Shown: positions 44,640 to 53,010 of the stretch, in pieces
How the letters are laid out: the number at the start of each line of letters is the position of its first letter
Numbering within the stretch: position 1 is the stretch's first letter
NCBI GenBank assembly: GCA_947169245.1
Contig: CAMVPA010000009.1
Span: 1-64,000, forward strand
Origin: an uncultured Prevotellaceae bacterium
GTDB lineage: Bacteria > Bacteroidota > Bacteroidia > Bacteroidales > Bacteroidaceae
Length of the DNA: 64,000 nt
Reading direction: 5' to 3'
Notes under the pieces: generated by a model
What the model saw: the letters and a program-made list of their open reading frames with translations, nothing else
Databases searched by the model: none
What the model was told of the DNA's origin: nothing
Made by a program: the position numbers and the translations under genes

Positions 44640-47600
44640 ATGAGAAATATCAGGAAAGTATTGACTCTTCTGGCACTGACAGCCGTCTCGCTGTCAGCCA
44701 TTGCAGCCTATCTGTTCAAGACGCTGGACGCTAAGGACGGCCTGACCAGCAGTCAGGTGAACTGTATATTAAAGGATGCCCGCGGATACATGTGGTTCGG
44801 CACATCGGCTGGTCTATACCGTTATGACGGTTATGTCTTCAAGGATTTCCAATGCGACTCGCAAGACGGTTCGTCGCTACCCGACAGCTACATCAACTCA
44901 ATCCAGGAAGCACTCGACGGAAACCTGTGGATTGGCACGGCTACGGGCTACTGCGTATATAACCCGCAGACAGAGACCTTCGAACGAGACATGAAGCAGG
45001 TGTTCGCAAAGATGAACATCGACCGCATTCCGAGCATCGTCTATATCGACCACCACAAGAACATCTGGGGAGCCATTCCCAACAAGGGTATCGTCTGCTT
45101 CAACCAACAGCAGCAAACGTTGTTTGAGTTCGGCTATACGGGCGACATCATTGGCGTGCCTCAGGGCAATGTCTGCTCCATCAGTGAGTGTCGCGACGGA
45201 GCACTCATCGTCTATGACGACGGCCGCATCGTCTGCTGCGACGTCATGCACCAGCAACACACCGTCTGGGCCGCCAACGAGGTGGCCGACCGCAAACTGC
45301 GCCGTACGTCAACACTGAAAGCCTTTGCCGACCAGATGGATAACATCTGGCTATACGGCCAGGGCACCCTTTTCGTCTACAACAAGAGCAACAACACGTG
45401 GGACATGAACATCGGTGACAAGCTGGGACTGACAGGCGGCGGTGTTGACAACTCTGTCCACGGCATGGGCGGCGACCGCAGCGGTAACATCTGGATTGGT
45501 ACCGACCAAAATGGCCTGATATGCATGAACGCTAATACCCGTGAGATGGAGCCTGTACAGCCACGCAACATCAACGAGGGACAATGGAAACAGGACGTTG
45601 TGAGAATTCAGAGCATCTACATTGACGATACCGACCTGCTTTGGGTGGGCACGGAGAAATCGGGCGTAGCCTATCACGGTGCCAACATCTACCGTTTCCA
45701 GTCACGTCTCATTGGCGATATCACAGCCATCACACAGGATGCCAGCGGCCGTATCTGGTATGGCACCAGCGATCACGGTCTGCTCGACTTCGACGGACGC
45801 CTGGCCAGCATCAAGGTGTCGTGTCTTGCATGCACGCCCGACGGCAGTCTCTGGGTAGGCTCGAAGAACAACGGACTGACACGCATCAAGGACGGTGTCT
45901 CGACCATCTATTCACAAGCCCGCGACAGTGTGAAGACGCTCATCGACGACCACATCAACGACCTATGCGCCGACAAGGTAGGCAACCTGTGGATAGCCAC
46001 CAACGGTGGTCTGCAGGTGTTCAACCCCAAGATGAACACCTTCTCGACGTATACCCATCAGAACGGTAAGCTCTCGACAAACAACATCACCTCGCTCCAC
46101 TACGCCAAGGGCAACATGCTCTTCATAGGAACCAGCGAGGGTCTGATCCTGATGAACCTGTCGACGTCGGAGATGCGTCATCTCATCGGCAACACGACAG
46201 CGCTTAAGAAGTTCACCAACAACTACATCACACAGGTGTTCCAGGACTCTCGTGACCTAATATGGATAGGTACGCGCGAGGGCGTCAACGTCCTCAACCT
46301 CTCGACCGACGACCTGACCTACCTGACTGAGAAGCAGGGATTGTGCAACAACAACATCTGTGGCATCACTGAGGACAACAAGCACAACATCTGGGTCACG
46401 ACAAGCAACGGCGTCAGCCGTATCGTCGTTCAGCGCGACCACGAGGAGGGCAGCTTTGCCTATGGTCTCTACAACTATGACACCCGCGACGGCCTGCAGA
46501 GCAACGAGTTCAACAGTGGCGCCATTCTCACCGAGAAGAACGGTAATGTGCAGTTCGGTGGACTTTACGGCATCAACTGGACCAGCCAGGATCAAGACGA
46601 GGACAGCAAAGCCCTGCCACGCGTTATGCTGACAGAGCTGCTCATTGGCGAGGAGGCCATCATGATTGGCATGGAGTACGACGGACGAATCATCCTGAAC
46701 CAGGCCCTGAACGAGTGCCAGCGCATTGAGTTGAACAATAACCAGAACTCATTCACCATCAAGTTCGCAGCCGGCAACTACAACCAGAGCGAGCGCCTGC
46801 AGTTCAAGTACTGGATGGAAGGTCTCGACAATGACTGGAAGACAGGCGACGCCCTGAAGCACGGCGTAACATTCCAGCACCTTGCCAGTGGCACCTATAA
46901 GCTGCACGTCAAGGCTGTCAGTGCCGACGGCTCCGTCAGTAATCAGGAGCGTGTCCTCGAGATTGAAATCGAGCCTCACTGGCTGCTGTCATGGTGGATG
47001 ATTGTGGCTTATGCCATCGTCATCATCATCATTCTCTACATCTGGCGCATAGGCATCCGCCAAGTCAAGGAGATGAGAGCACGCAAGAACGCTGTCATCG
47101 ACCAGCTGAAGGTACAGCGCGAGGAGATCAAGGCCGCCAGCGAAGACCTGCGCCAGCCAATGATTCGCATGACGTCGATCATCAGCAACCTATCCGAGAG
47201 CGAGAAGTCGCTCGAGGAACGCGAACAGCTCAACGCCCTGCACTCACAGATGCTTCAGGTCATCACCCGCGTCAGCGACATGCAGTCGGCACTTGAGAAT
47301 CCTGTGGCTAAGGCCAAGCAGAGTATTCAGAGCCGCTTCGAACTGAACTCAAAGGGCGAGATGCAGATGCTCGAGGACAACAGCAACTCGCTGACCAGCG
47401 AAATGCGCGCCCGCCGCACCACCGACTCGCCGACAGGCAAGTTCGTCGTCATCTTCATCGACGACAACGAGGAGTTCCTGAAGTTCATCAACGAGCGTCT
47501 CATCAACGTCTACGACTTCCACGTCTACAACAACATCCACAAGGCAGCCGATGACCTGGAGACCATGAAGGTCGACCTCATCATCTGTAAGGAGGATATG

Positions 47601-48419
47601 CCAGGCCTGCGTGGCAGCCAGCTGTGTAACCAGCTGAAGATGGACACTACACGTGCCAAGATGAAGTTCGTGCTGATGACCGACGGCGCCCTGACGGCAA
47701 AGGACATGAAGGACATGGACATCACCCTCTCGGCCGACGACTATCTGGCCAAGCCGTTTAACCTGCAAGACGCCGTGATGCGCTTCAACAAGCTGCTGGG
47801 TCTGGGCATCGTCGAGATGGACAACAACCTGATTGAGGGTGCTGAGACACGTCGTCTGGAGAGTCTGAACTCCAGCATGACCACAGCCACCGAGACCATC
47901 AACATGAGCAACTACAACCCGCTGAGCGAAACAGGCAAACAGGATGACGAGATGCAGATGGTTGAGACACGCATCAAGACTGCCAACATGCCAGCCACAC
48001 AGGACAGCGAGCTGGTGAACCAGATTACGGCAGCCATGGCCGAGGAGAGTGCCGGCGACATGGGTAGCGACTTCTCCATGACTAACGCTGTCGACCAGCG
48101 ACTGCTGATGAACATCGAGCAGTACGTGCTCCAGAACATGAGCCGCGGACAAATCAGCCTCGAGGAGATGGCCACTGCCATGGGCATGGGTCGCGTACCG
48201 TTCTTCCACAAAGTACGCAATCTGACCGGCAAGACGCCCACCGAGCTGGTGCGCGACCTCCGTCTGAAGCATGCGTGCATTCTGCTGAAGCGCACGAATA
48301 TCAACATGAGTGAGCTGGCCGTTAACATTGGTTTCGTGACGGCCGAGAACTTCATCAATGTTTTCAAGGAGAAGTTCGGATTGTCACCACTCGAATACCG
48401 TCTGAAACACCGCAATTGA
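44640..48419 (+). CDS. Degenerate hybrid two-component regulator (propeller, Y_Y_Y, TM, pseudo-receiver, AraC)
   Basis: A 1259-residue membrane-spanning regulator. A signal/anchor (1-24), a two-part Reg_prop propeller (about 25-690; repeats such as GYMWFGTSAGLYRYDG, NLWIGTATG), a Y_Y_Y domain (about 700-780) and one membrane helix (about 784-805) are standard for HTCS sensors. A coiled stretch follows, where the expected H-box reads ASEDLRQP (about 833-840) instead of SHELRTP, so the His is missing, and no HATPase domain is present. The receiver-like domain (about 934-1055) keeps FIDDNEEF and LAKPF but has Lys984 where the phospho-Asp should be (IICKEDMPG). A complete AraC DNA-binding domain (about 1155-1259) ends the protein. 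It probably signals without phosphorylation. It lies 12 bases after kdsD and 1 base before the PLD gene. Confidence 0.88.
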   Translation: MRNIRKVLTLLALTAVSLSAIAAYLFKTLDAKDGLTSSQVNCILKDARGYMWFGTSAGLYRYDGYVFKDFQCDSQDGSSLPDSYINSIQEALDGNLWIGTATGYCVYNPQTETFERDMKQVFAKMNIDRIPSIVYIDHHKNIWGAIPNKGIVCFNQQQQTLFEFGYTGDIIGVPQGNVCSISECRDGALIVYDDGRIVCCDVMHQQHTVWAANEVADRKLRRTSTLKAFADQMDNIWLYGQGTLFVYNKSNNTWDMNIGDKLGLTGGGVDNSVHGMGGDRSGNIWIGTDQNGLICMNANTREMEPVQPRNINEGQWKQDVVRIQSIYIDDTDLLWVGTEKSGVAYHGANIYRFQSRLIGDITAITQDASGRIWYGTSDHGLLDFDGRLASIKVSCLACTPDGSLWVGSKNNGLTRIKDGVSTIYSQARDSVKTLIDDHINDLCADKVGNLWIATNGGLQVFNPKMNTFSTYTHQNGKLSTNNITSLHYAKGNMLFIGTSEGLILMNLSTSEMRHLIGNTTALKKFTNNYITQVFQDSRDLIWIGTREGVNVLNLSTDDLTYLTEKQGLCNNNICGITEDNKHNIWVTTSNGVSRIVVQRDHEEGSFAYGLYNYDTRDGLQSNEFNSGAILTEKNGNVQFGGLYGINWTSQDQDEDSKALPRVMLTELLIGEEAIMIGMEYDGRIILNQALNECQRIELNNNQNSFTIKFAAGNYNQSERLQFKYWMEGLDNDWKTGDALKHGVTFQHLASGTYKLHVKAVSADGSVSNQERVLEIEIEPHWLLSWWMIVAYAIVIIIILYIWRIGIRQVKEMRARKNAVIDQLKVQREEIKAASEDLRQPMIRMTSIISNLSESEKSLEEREQLNALHSQMLQVITRVSDMQSALENPVAKAKQSIQSRFELNSKGEMQMLEDNSNSLTSEMRARRTTDSPTGKFVVIFIDDNEEFLKFINERLINVYDFHVYNNIHKAADDLETMKVDLIICKEDMPGLRGSQLCNQLKMDTTRAKMKFVLMTDGALTAKDMKDMDITLSADDYLAKPFNLQDAVMRFNKLLGLGIVEMDNNLIEGAETRRLESLNSSMTTATETINMSNYNPLSETGKQDDEMQMVETRIKTANMPATQDSELVNQITAAMAEESAGDMGSDFSMTNAVDQRLLMNIEQYVLQNMSRGQISLEEMATAMGMGRVPFFHKVRNLTGKTPTELVRDLRLKHACILLKRTNINMSELAVNIGFVTAENFINVFKEKFGLSPLEYRLKHRN

Positions 48420-48420
48420 C

Positions 48421-49683
48421 ATGACACCACAACAATTATTGGTAAGGATGATGCTCGTCATCCTTACCTTTTTGCCGACAAGCAGCAGAGCAGAGACCAG
48501 CGACAGCATCATCCGCCGCGAGATGACGGACTTCGGTGTTCGCTTTACCAACGACAACAGCGTACACGTCTTGAAGAGTGGCCAAGAGAAGTTCGACGAC
48601 CTTTTTGCTCACATCCGACAGGCTCATCACAGCGTCCATCTGGAGTATTTCAATTTCCGAAACGACTCCATCGCTTCCCTGCTCTTCGACCTTCTGCGCG
48701 AGAAACGACGTGAGGGCGTTCAGGTACGGGCCCTCTTCGACGGATTCGGCAACGACTCCAACAACCAGCCGCTGAAAAAGCGCCATCTGCGTGCACTGCG
48801 CGACGACAGCATCGCCATCTACGAGTACGACCCAATCCGCTTTCCCTGGATCAACCGCATCTGGCCTCGCGACCATCGTAAGATAGTGATTATCGACGGA
48901 AGCATCGGCTATACCGGTGGCATGAACGTGGCCGACTATTATATAAATGGTACGGAGCAGGTGGGCGAATGGCGCGACATGCACTGCCGCATAGAGGGCA
49001 GTGCCGTTAACGACCTGCAACTCATATTTCGCGAGATATGGTACAAGGTGACGGGCGAGATGCTGACCGACCCTGCCTACTTCCGCGGTGGCAATGCCGG
49101 CCACCAGACGGTAGGAATCGTTAACCGCGAACCTGGCACTGTCCGTGTGGCCGATGGTCATCTTTTGGGACGTAACAACGCCATCCGCCGCTTCTACTGT
49201 GATGCCATTGACGCTGCGCAGGATTCCATCACCCTCGTCCACCCCTATTTCACTCTCGAGACGTCGACGAAGAAGGCACTGTACCGGGCCCTCAAACGTG
49301 GAGTCAAGATGAACATCATGATATCACAGAAAAGCGACATCCCGCTGACGCCCGACTGTGTATTCTACTATGCCCACAAACTGATGAAACGTGGTGCCAA
49401 CATCTGGATTTACCAGCCGGGCTTCCACCACTCTAAGATTATGATGGTCGACGGACGCTTCTGCACCATCGGCTCGGCCAATCTCAACTCGCGAAGCCTG
49501 CGATTCGACTACGAGGACAATGCCATTATCCTCAGCCCGGAGACAACGGCCGAACTTGACCACATCTTCAACGAAGACACTAAAAAAAGCGTATTGATGA
49601 CGCCAGAGTGGTGGAAGAAGGAGCGCTCGACATGGTCGAAATTCGTTGGCTGGTTCGGTCATCTTCTGGCCTTCACCCTTTAG
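48421..49683 (+). CDS. Cardiolipin synthase-like phospholipase D family protein
   Basis: A 420-residue PLD-superfamily enzyme with two HKD motifs: RDHRKIVIIDGSIGYTGG (about 158-175) and FHHSKIMMVDGRFCTIGSAN (about 338-357). Family members of this layout join two phosphatidylglycerols to make cardiolipin. The N-terminus is a single hydrophobic segment ending in SSRAE, more like a signal peptide than the double membrane anchor of ClsA, so export is possible. Its ATG lies 1 base after the regulator stop, arguing for cotranslation and for a membrane or envelope task of the whole operon. Confidence 0.85.
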   Translation: MTPQQLLVRMMLVILTFLPTSSRAETSDSIIRREMTDFGVRFTNDNSVHVLKSGQEKFDDLFAHIRQAHHSVHLEYFNFRNDSIASLLFDLLREKRREGVQVRALFDGFGNDSNNQPLKKRHLRALRDDSIAIYEYDPIRFPWINRIWPRDHRKIVIIDGSIGYTGGMNVADYYINGTEQVGEWRDMHCRIEGSAVNDLQLIFREIWYKVTGEMLTDPAYFRGGNAGHQTVGIVNREPGTVRVADGHLLGRNNAIRRFYCDAIDAAQDSITLVHPYFTLETSTKKALYRALKRGVKMNIMISQKSDIPLTPDCVFYYAHKLMKRGANIWIYQPGFHHSKIMMVDGRFCTIGSANLNSRSLRFDYEDNAIILSPETTAELDHIFNEDTKKSVLMTPEWWKKERSTWSKFVGWFGHLLAFTL

Positions 49684-49737
49684 TGGTTGCCGGCGCTTTC
49701 ACGGCCACCAACAGTGTCCCTGCCAGTAGAGCGCGTG

Positions 49738-51945
49738 TTACCCTCGCAGCGCGTCAACCATCAGTCTGATTTCCACGTCGCCTATGCCATGACGGCGCAG
49801 CAAGGCTTCTTCGCGGCGGAATTCCGCCTCAGCGTCGAAGCCGTTCTCACCACATGTGGCAGCATACTGACGGAACAGTTCAGCAGCACCGATGACATCA
49901 CTGTTCAGCCAACGGCAGAGACCGGCATTCAGCAGGTCGTCGCCGACGGGCTTCTCATCGTCCAGCAGCTGCGAATAGAGCGAGCTGGCCTGTTCCAGCT
50001 TCCCGTCGCACATCACGGTCCATGCTAACACGCGCTTAACCACTTGGTCGTCAGGTCGTTCGTAGTTCATCTTATACAGAATCTTCAGCGCCTCCTCATA
50101 CTTCTGAAGATTGCCAAGACAAACGGCTTTGTTCAGTAAGAAGTTGTGGTGGTCGGGATGCTGAACCAACAGCTGTTCATAGGCATCGAGGGCCCCCTGG
50201 TAGTCATGATTGGCAAACAGTAGCCGCGCCATTCCCTTCAGCGCCTGCTCATGTTGCGGATTGTTCTTCAGCACATGACGGTAGCTGTCTATGGCAAGGT
50301 CTCCTTCAAGGTTGGTGGCGTGAACCTGCTGCACTACAGCAGCGTAAGTCATGTAATAGCGCTCGCCCTTATACTCTTCCTGACAGTTGTTCAGCACCCG
50401 GAAAGCATCTCTGTAGAGTCGTTGCTTGGCCAGGAAGCCGGCCACCTCTACACAGTCGGCCGTCAACGCCGTCAGCCTGAACACCTTCTGGCCAAAGAAG
50501 AAGATGCGCGGTCTGCCCTCCGATGATTCAAATGGACTGACGAAAGCATTACGCGACGGGAAGAGACGGTAGAAGCGGTAGAGGTCCTGCAGATAACGGC
50601 GGCGGACATAGGCGGGCTGGACAATCTCGTCGTCGTCCATCAACTCACCAATGAGCGACAACTCGCCACGATCCAGCAGTTCCAGCATATTCTTGGGTAG
50701 GCGGTCCATAGCCTGATAGAAGCCCAGAGCAAACGAATAGGCATCGCTGTCACAGAATGGGCTGTGACGCAGCAACCCCAGCAGGATGCGGCTACGCCGC
50801 TCATCGTTCATCACCTGCGTAAGTCCCGGATGCTTGGCGTAGAAAGGCATGAGCCAGTTGCAGGTGTCATTGAAGAATGAGAAGCGCTTCATCTGAGCAA
50901 AGCCGCCGTAGTAGATATCAGAGCCAGCACGCTGCATGTCGACCATCTTCCGCATCGTCTCCTCCAGCTTCTCCATGCGCTGTTCCGAGGCCTCGGGATG
51001 AAGGATGTCCTCCATCGGGTCTTCCTCTATCTCCTCAATGCCGTTGCGTGTCACCCTGAACTGGTCGTTGTTCTTGATAATCTCAGGAATCATCTCCTGC
51101 TGTATCTTCTGGCTGTCCTCGTCGGCCTTCATACAGTACACAAGCTGCATCTGAAGCTCTTTCAGTTCCTGTCTGCACTGGTCGTCGGCCAGCAGTTTCT
51201 GCAATGTCGTCAGCATTTCAGGATAGACCGTCAGCTGTCGGGAATCGACAGCCAGCGCCCACCCTACAAGGGCTCGCTGTCGCAGGTATTCATTACCCGT
51301 CTGGGCATAGACCTCGACAAGGACGCGCCATTTCTGGTAGTCGAAACAATTCAGTAGCGACAGCGTGATGGCACTTGCCATGAGCTCCTGGTCGTGGTCG
51401 TCGACTGTCGGCGACAGCAAGAGGTCGATGAAAGAGTCACCCAGATTGTCACTCCATGTCAGCGACGTCCAGATATAGTCAAACAAAGCCGACATCAGCC
51501 GTTGGTGACGGTCGAACAACTCGCGCTCCTCAGCGGCTCTGACGTGTGGCGGTTTCAGGCCTATCAGCGCCTGGTCGGAGACAAAGCTTTCCAAGTCGCT
51601 CCTCACGGAGGTCAACGCCCAGCTGTCGCGCGATGCTCTGGCTCGCTGATAGACACTCATCACAAACGGCGACCGTCTGATGTTCCCGGCAACAACCATT
51701 CCTGTCGCCAGCATATTGAGCCGTTGCAGCAGTTGCTGATACACCTCTTGCCGTTGCGGGTCCTTGTAGCCGCGCTGCCAATAGTCCACCATGAGGCGGT
51801 AGTCCTCGCCGATACGGTTCAGCCTTTCCTGCTCTTTGGGCGACGGATATGTCAGCAGGTAGTTCTCCATAGCCGACAGCGCCGAGCCTAAAGCGCCCTG
51901 CCTGATAAATTTCAATATATCTTGTAGTTGGTCGTTGTTGTCCAC
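49738..51945 (-). CDS. Large TPR-containing protein
   Basis: A 735-residue cytoplasmic protein, mostly helical. The C-terminal third has clear TPR units, for example YRHVLKNNPQHEQALKGMARLL, then YQGALDAYEQLLVQHPDHHN and YEEALKILYKMNYERPDD (about 560-660). The N-terminal two thirds contain no recognised domain; the middle has an acidic stretch (IEEIEEDPMED). No signal peptide or membrane segment is visible. It is upstream-adjacent to no obvious partner: the NMT1-type lipoprotein gene ends... upstream on the same strand 16 bases away, so the two are probably cotranscribed. TPR proteins mediate protein interactions; the role here is unknown. Confidence 0.8.
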   Translation of the reverse strand: MDNNDQLQDILKFIRQGALGSALSAMENYLLTYPSPKEQERLNRIGEDYRLMVDYWQRGYKDPQRQEVYQQLLQRLNMLATGMVVAGNIRRSPFVMSVYQRARASRDSWALTSVRSDLESFVSDQALIGLKPPHVRAAEERELFDRHQRLMSALFDYIWTSLTWSDNLGDSFIDLLLSPTVDDHDQELMASAITLSLLNCFDYQKWRVLVEVYAQTGNEYLRQRALVGWALAVDSRQLTVYPEMLTTLQKLLADDQCRQELKELQMQLVYCMKADEDSQKIQQEMIPEIIKNNDQFRVTRNGIEEIEEDPMEDILHPEASEQRMEKLEETMRKMVDMQRAGSDIYYGGFAQMKRFSFFNDTCNWLMPFYAKHPGLTQVMNDERRSRILLGLLRHSPFCDSDAYSFALGFYQAMDRLPKNMLELLDRGELSLIGELMDDDEIVQPAYVRRRYLQDLYRFYRLFPSRNAFVSPFESSEGRPRIFFFGQKVFRLTALTADCVEVAGFLAKQRLYRDAFRVLNNCQEEYKGERYYMTYAAVVQQVHATNLEGDLAIDSYRHVLKNNPQHEQALKGMARLLFANHDYQGALDAYEQLLVQHPDHHNFLLNKAVCLGNLQKYEEALKILYKMNYERPDDQVVKRVLAWTVMCDGKLEQASSLYSQLLDDEKPVGDDLLNAGLCRWLNSDVIGAAELFRQYAATCGENGFDAEAEFRREEALLRRHGIGDVEIRLMVDALRG

Positions 51946-51961
51946 CTTCTGTCCTTAATTC

Positions 51962-52882
51962 TTAATTCGACTTAAGCCATGCTTGCGCCCGTTCTACGTC
52001 CTGCTGTCGGGGAGCCTGGGCACGTTCGTACTTGACAGTCTTTGCAAGCGAGTCGACCGCTGCTCCCTGAACGTGACAGTACTTCTCGGCCACGTCCCGA
52101 TACTGTTTCAGCCCCAGTCTCGACAGCGAGTCGCAGGCCTGGTTGTAGGCTTTCAGGAAGCGCTCCAGCTGCTGCTGGCGCTTGCTGTCCTTCAGTGGCT
52201 TCTCGCGAAACGCCACGACGCCGAGCTTCAGGTCCAGCCCCCGACTGTCCATCACCACACGGTGCTTCTGCTGCCGTGCCTGGACGGCCTGCGGCTCCGT
52301 CAGCAGCATGGCGTCAATCTCGTTACCCAGCAGCATGCGCAGACGTATGTTCACATCATTGATCTGTATGCGGAAGACGCGTTCCGTCTTCAGCTTGGCA
52401 CTGTCAACGGCTGCCGACGTCAGCAGGTCGGTAGCCGAATAGCGCGTCATGGCCACCATCTTGTCGTCCAGCTGCTTCACCTCACGAATACGGGCGCTGC
52501 GGTTGGTGATCAGCTGCCAGTAGGCATTCGTCGCCGCCACATAGCGCAGCGGCGTGCCCTGCTGCTGCAGACGCTCTGTCCGCACCAGGTCGCTCACCAT
52601 GCCCTCTACACGTCCGCGCTGCACAGCGGTGTCGCAGTCCATCTGTGCCGTAAAGTGCTTCAGGCACACGTCAACACCGAGCTTCTGGAAGAAACCACGC
52701 TCCTGCGCCACGTAGAGCGGCAGACAGTCCATCGTGGGCATGACGGCCACCTTCAGCGCAGCCGAGTCCTCGCGCATCCTCTGGCGCTGTTGCTGACGCG
52801 ACACGCGCTGCTGTTCCTCGTACGACTGACCGCAGCCAGCCAGCAGACATATCGTTGCAAAAACACAAACAATCTTCCTCAT
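51962..52882 (-). CDS. NMT1/THI5-like substrate-binding lipoprotein
   Basis: A 306-residue lipoprotein (signal MRKIVCVFATICLLAGC, Cys17) of the periplasmic binding type. LKVAVMPTMDCLPLYVAQERG and VDVCLKHFTAQMDCDTAV follow the pattern of NMT1/SsuA-like ABC transporter solute binders, which bind pyrimidine precursors, sulfonates or nitrate. No permease or ATPase gene is next to it here. The start is placed at 52882 because the alternative ATG at 52894 lies in the -7 box. The -7 box ends 9 bases from the ATG, so the leader is nearly absent. The TPR gene follows 16 bases downstream. Confidence 0.82.
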   Translation of the reverse strand: MRKIVCVFATICLLAGCGQSYEEQQRVSRQQQRQRMREDSAALKVAVMPTMDCLPLYVAQERGFFQKLGVDVCLKHFTAQMDCDTAVQRGRVEGMVSDLVRTERLQQQGTPLRYVAATNAYWQLITNRSARIREVKQLDDKMVAMTRYSATDLLTSAAVDSAKLKTERVFRIQINDVNIRLRMLLGNEIDAMLLTEPQAVQARQQKHRVVMDSRGLDLKLGVVAFREKPLKDSKRQQQLERFLKAYNQACDSLSRLGLKQYRDVAEKYCHVQGAAVDSLAKTVKYERAQAPRQQDVERAQAWLKSN

Positions 52883-52891
52883 AATTGGGTG

Positions 52892-52899
52892 CAAAGATA
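52892..52899 (-). promoter_or_regulatory. -7 box for the NMT1-like gene, very close to the ATG
   Basis: The minus strand reads TATCTTTG with only 9 bases to the ATG at 52882. Confidence 0.7.
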
Positions 52900-52907
52900 C
52901 GAAAAAA

Positions 52908-52990
52908 AAGAGAATTGAGAATTGAGAATTGAGATTTTTTGGGGGGCGGCTGCAAATTTTTCACTCTTCACTCTTCACTCTTCACTTTAT
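52908..52990. repeat. Composite repeat spacer between divergent promoters, locus 1
   Basis: In order: gagaattgagaattgag direct repeats (52908-52934), the G-rich block ttttttggggggcggctgc (about 52935-52953), and cttcactcttcactctt repeats (52962-52986). The G-rich block recurs inverted at 58671-58690 in another divergent spacer next to gagaaatgagaaatgag repeats. The cttcactctt unit recurs inside the DUF4861 gene. Confidence 0.8.
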
Positions 52991-52994
52991 TTTG

Positions 52995-53002
52995 TACCTT
53001 TG
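52995..53002 (+). promoter_or_regulatory. -7 box for radA, very close to the ATG
   Basis: TACCTTTG with 8 bases to the ATG at 53011. It shows that the longer upstream reading frame start (52939) is not real. Confidence 0.75.
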
Positions 53003-53010
53003 TCGCCATC

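Noticed and set aside
48436..49242. 268-codon antisense frame in the PLD gene
   Set aside because: Shadow of a gene with two intact HKD motifs.
52939..53010. 24-codon N-terminal extension of RadA
   Set aside because: It would be translated from the repeat spacer and runs across the -7 box, so it cannot be in the mRNA from that promoter. The real start is at 53011.
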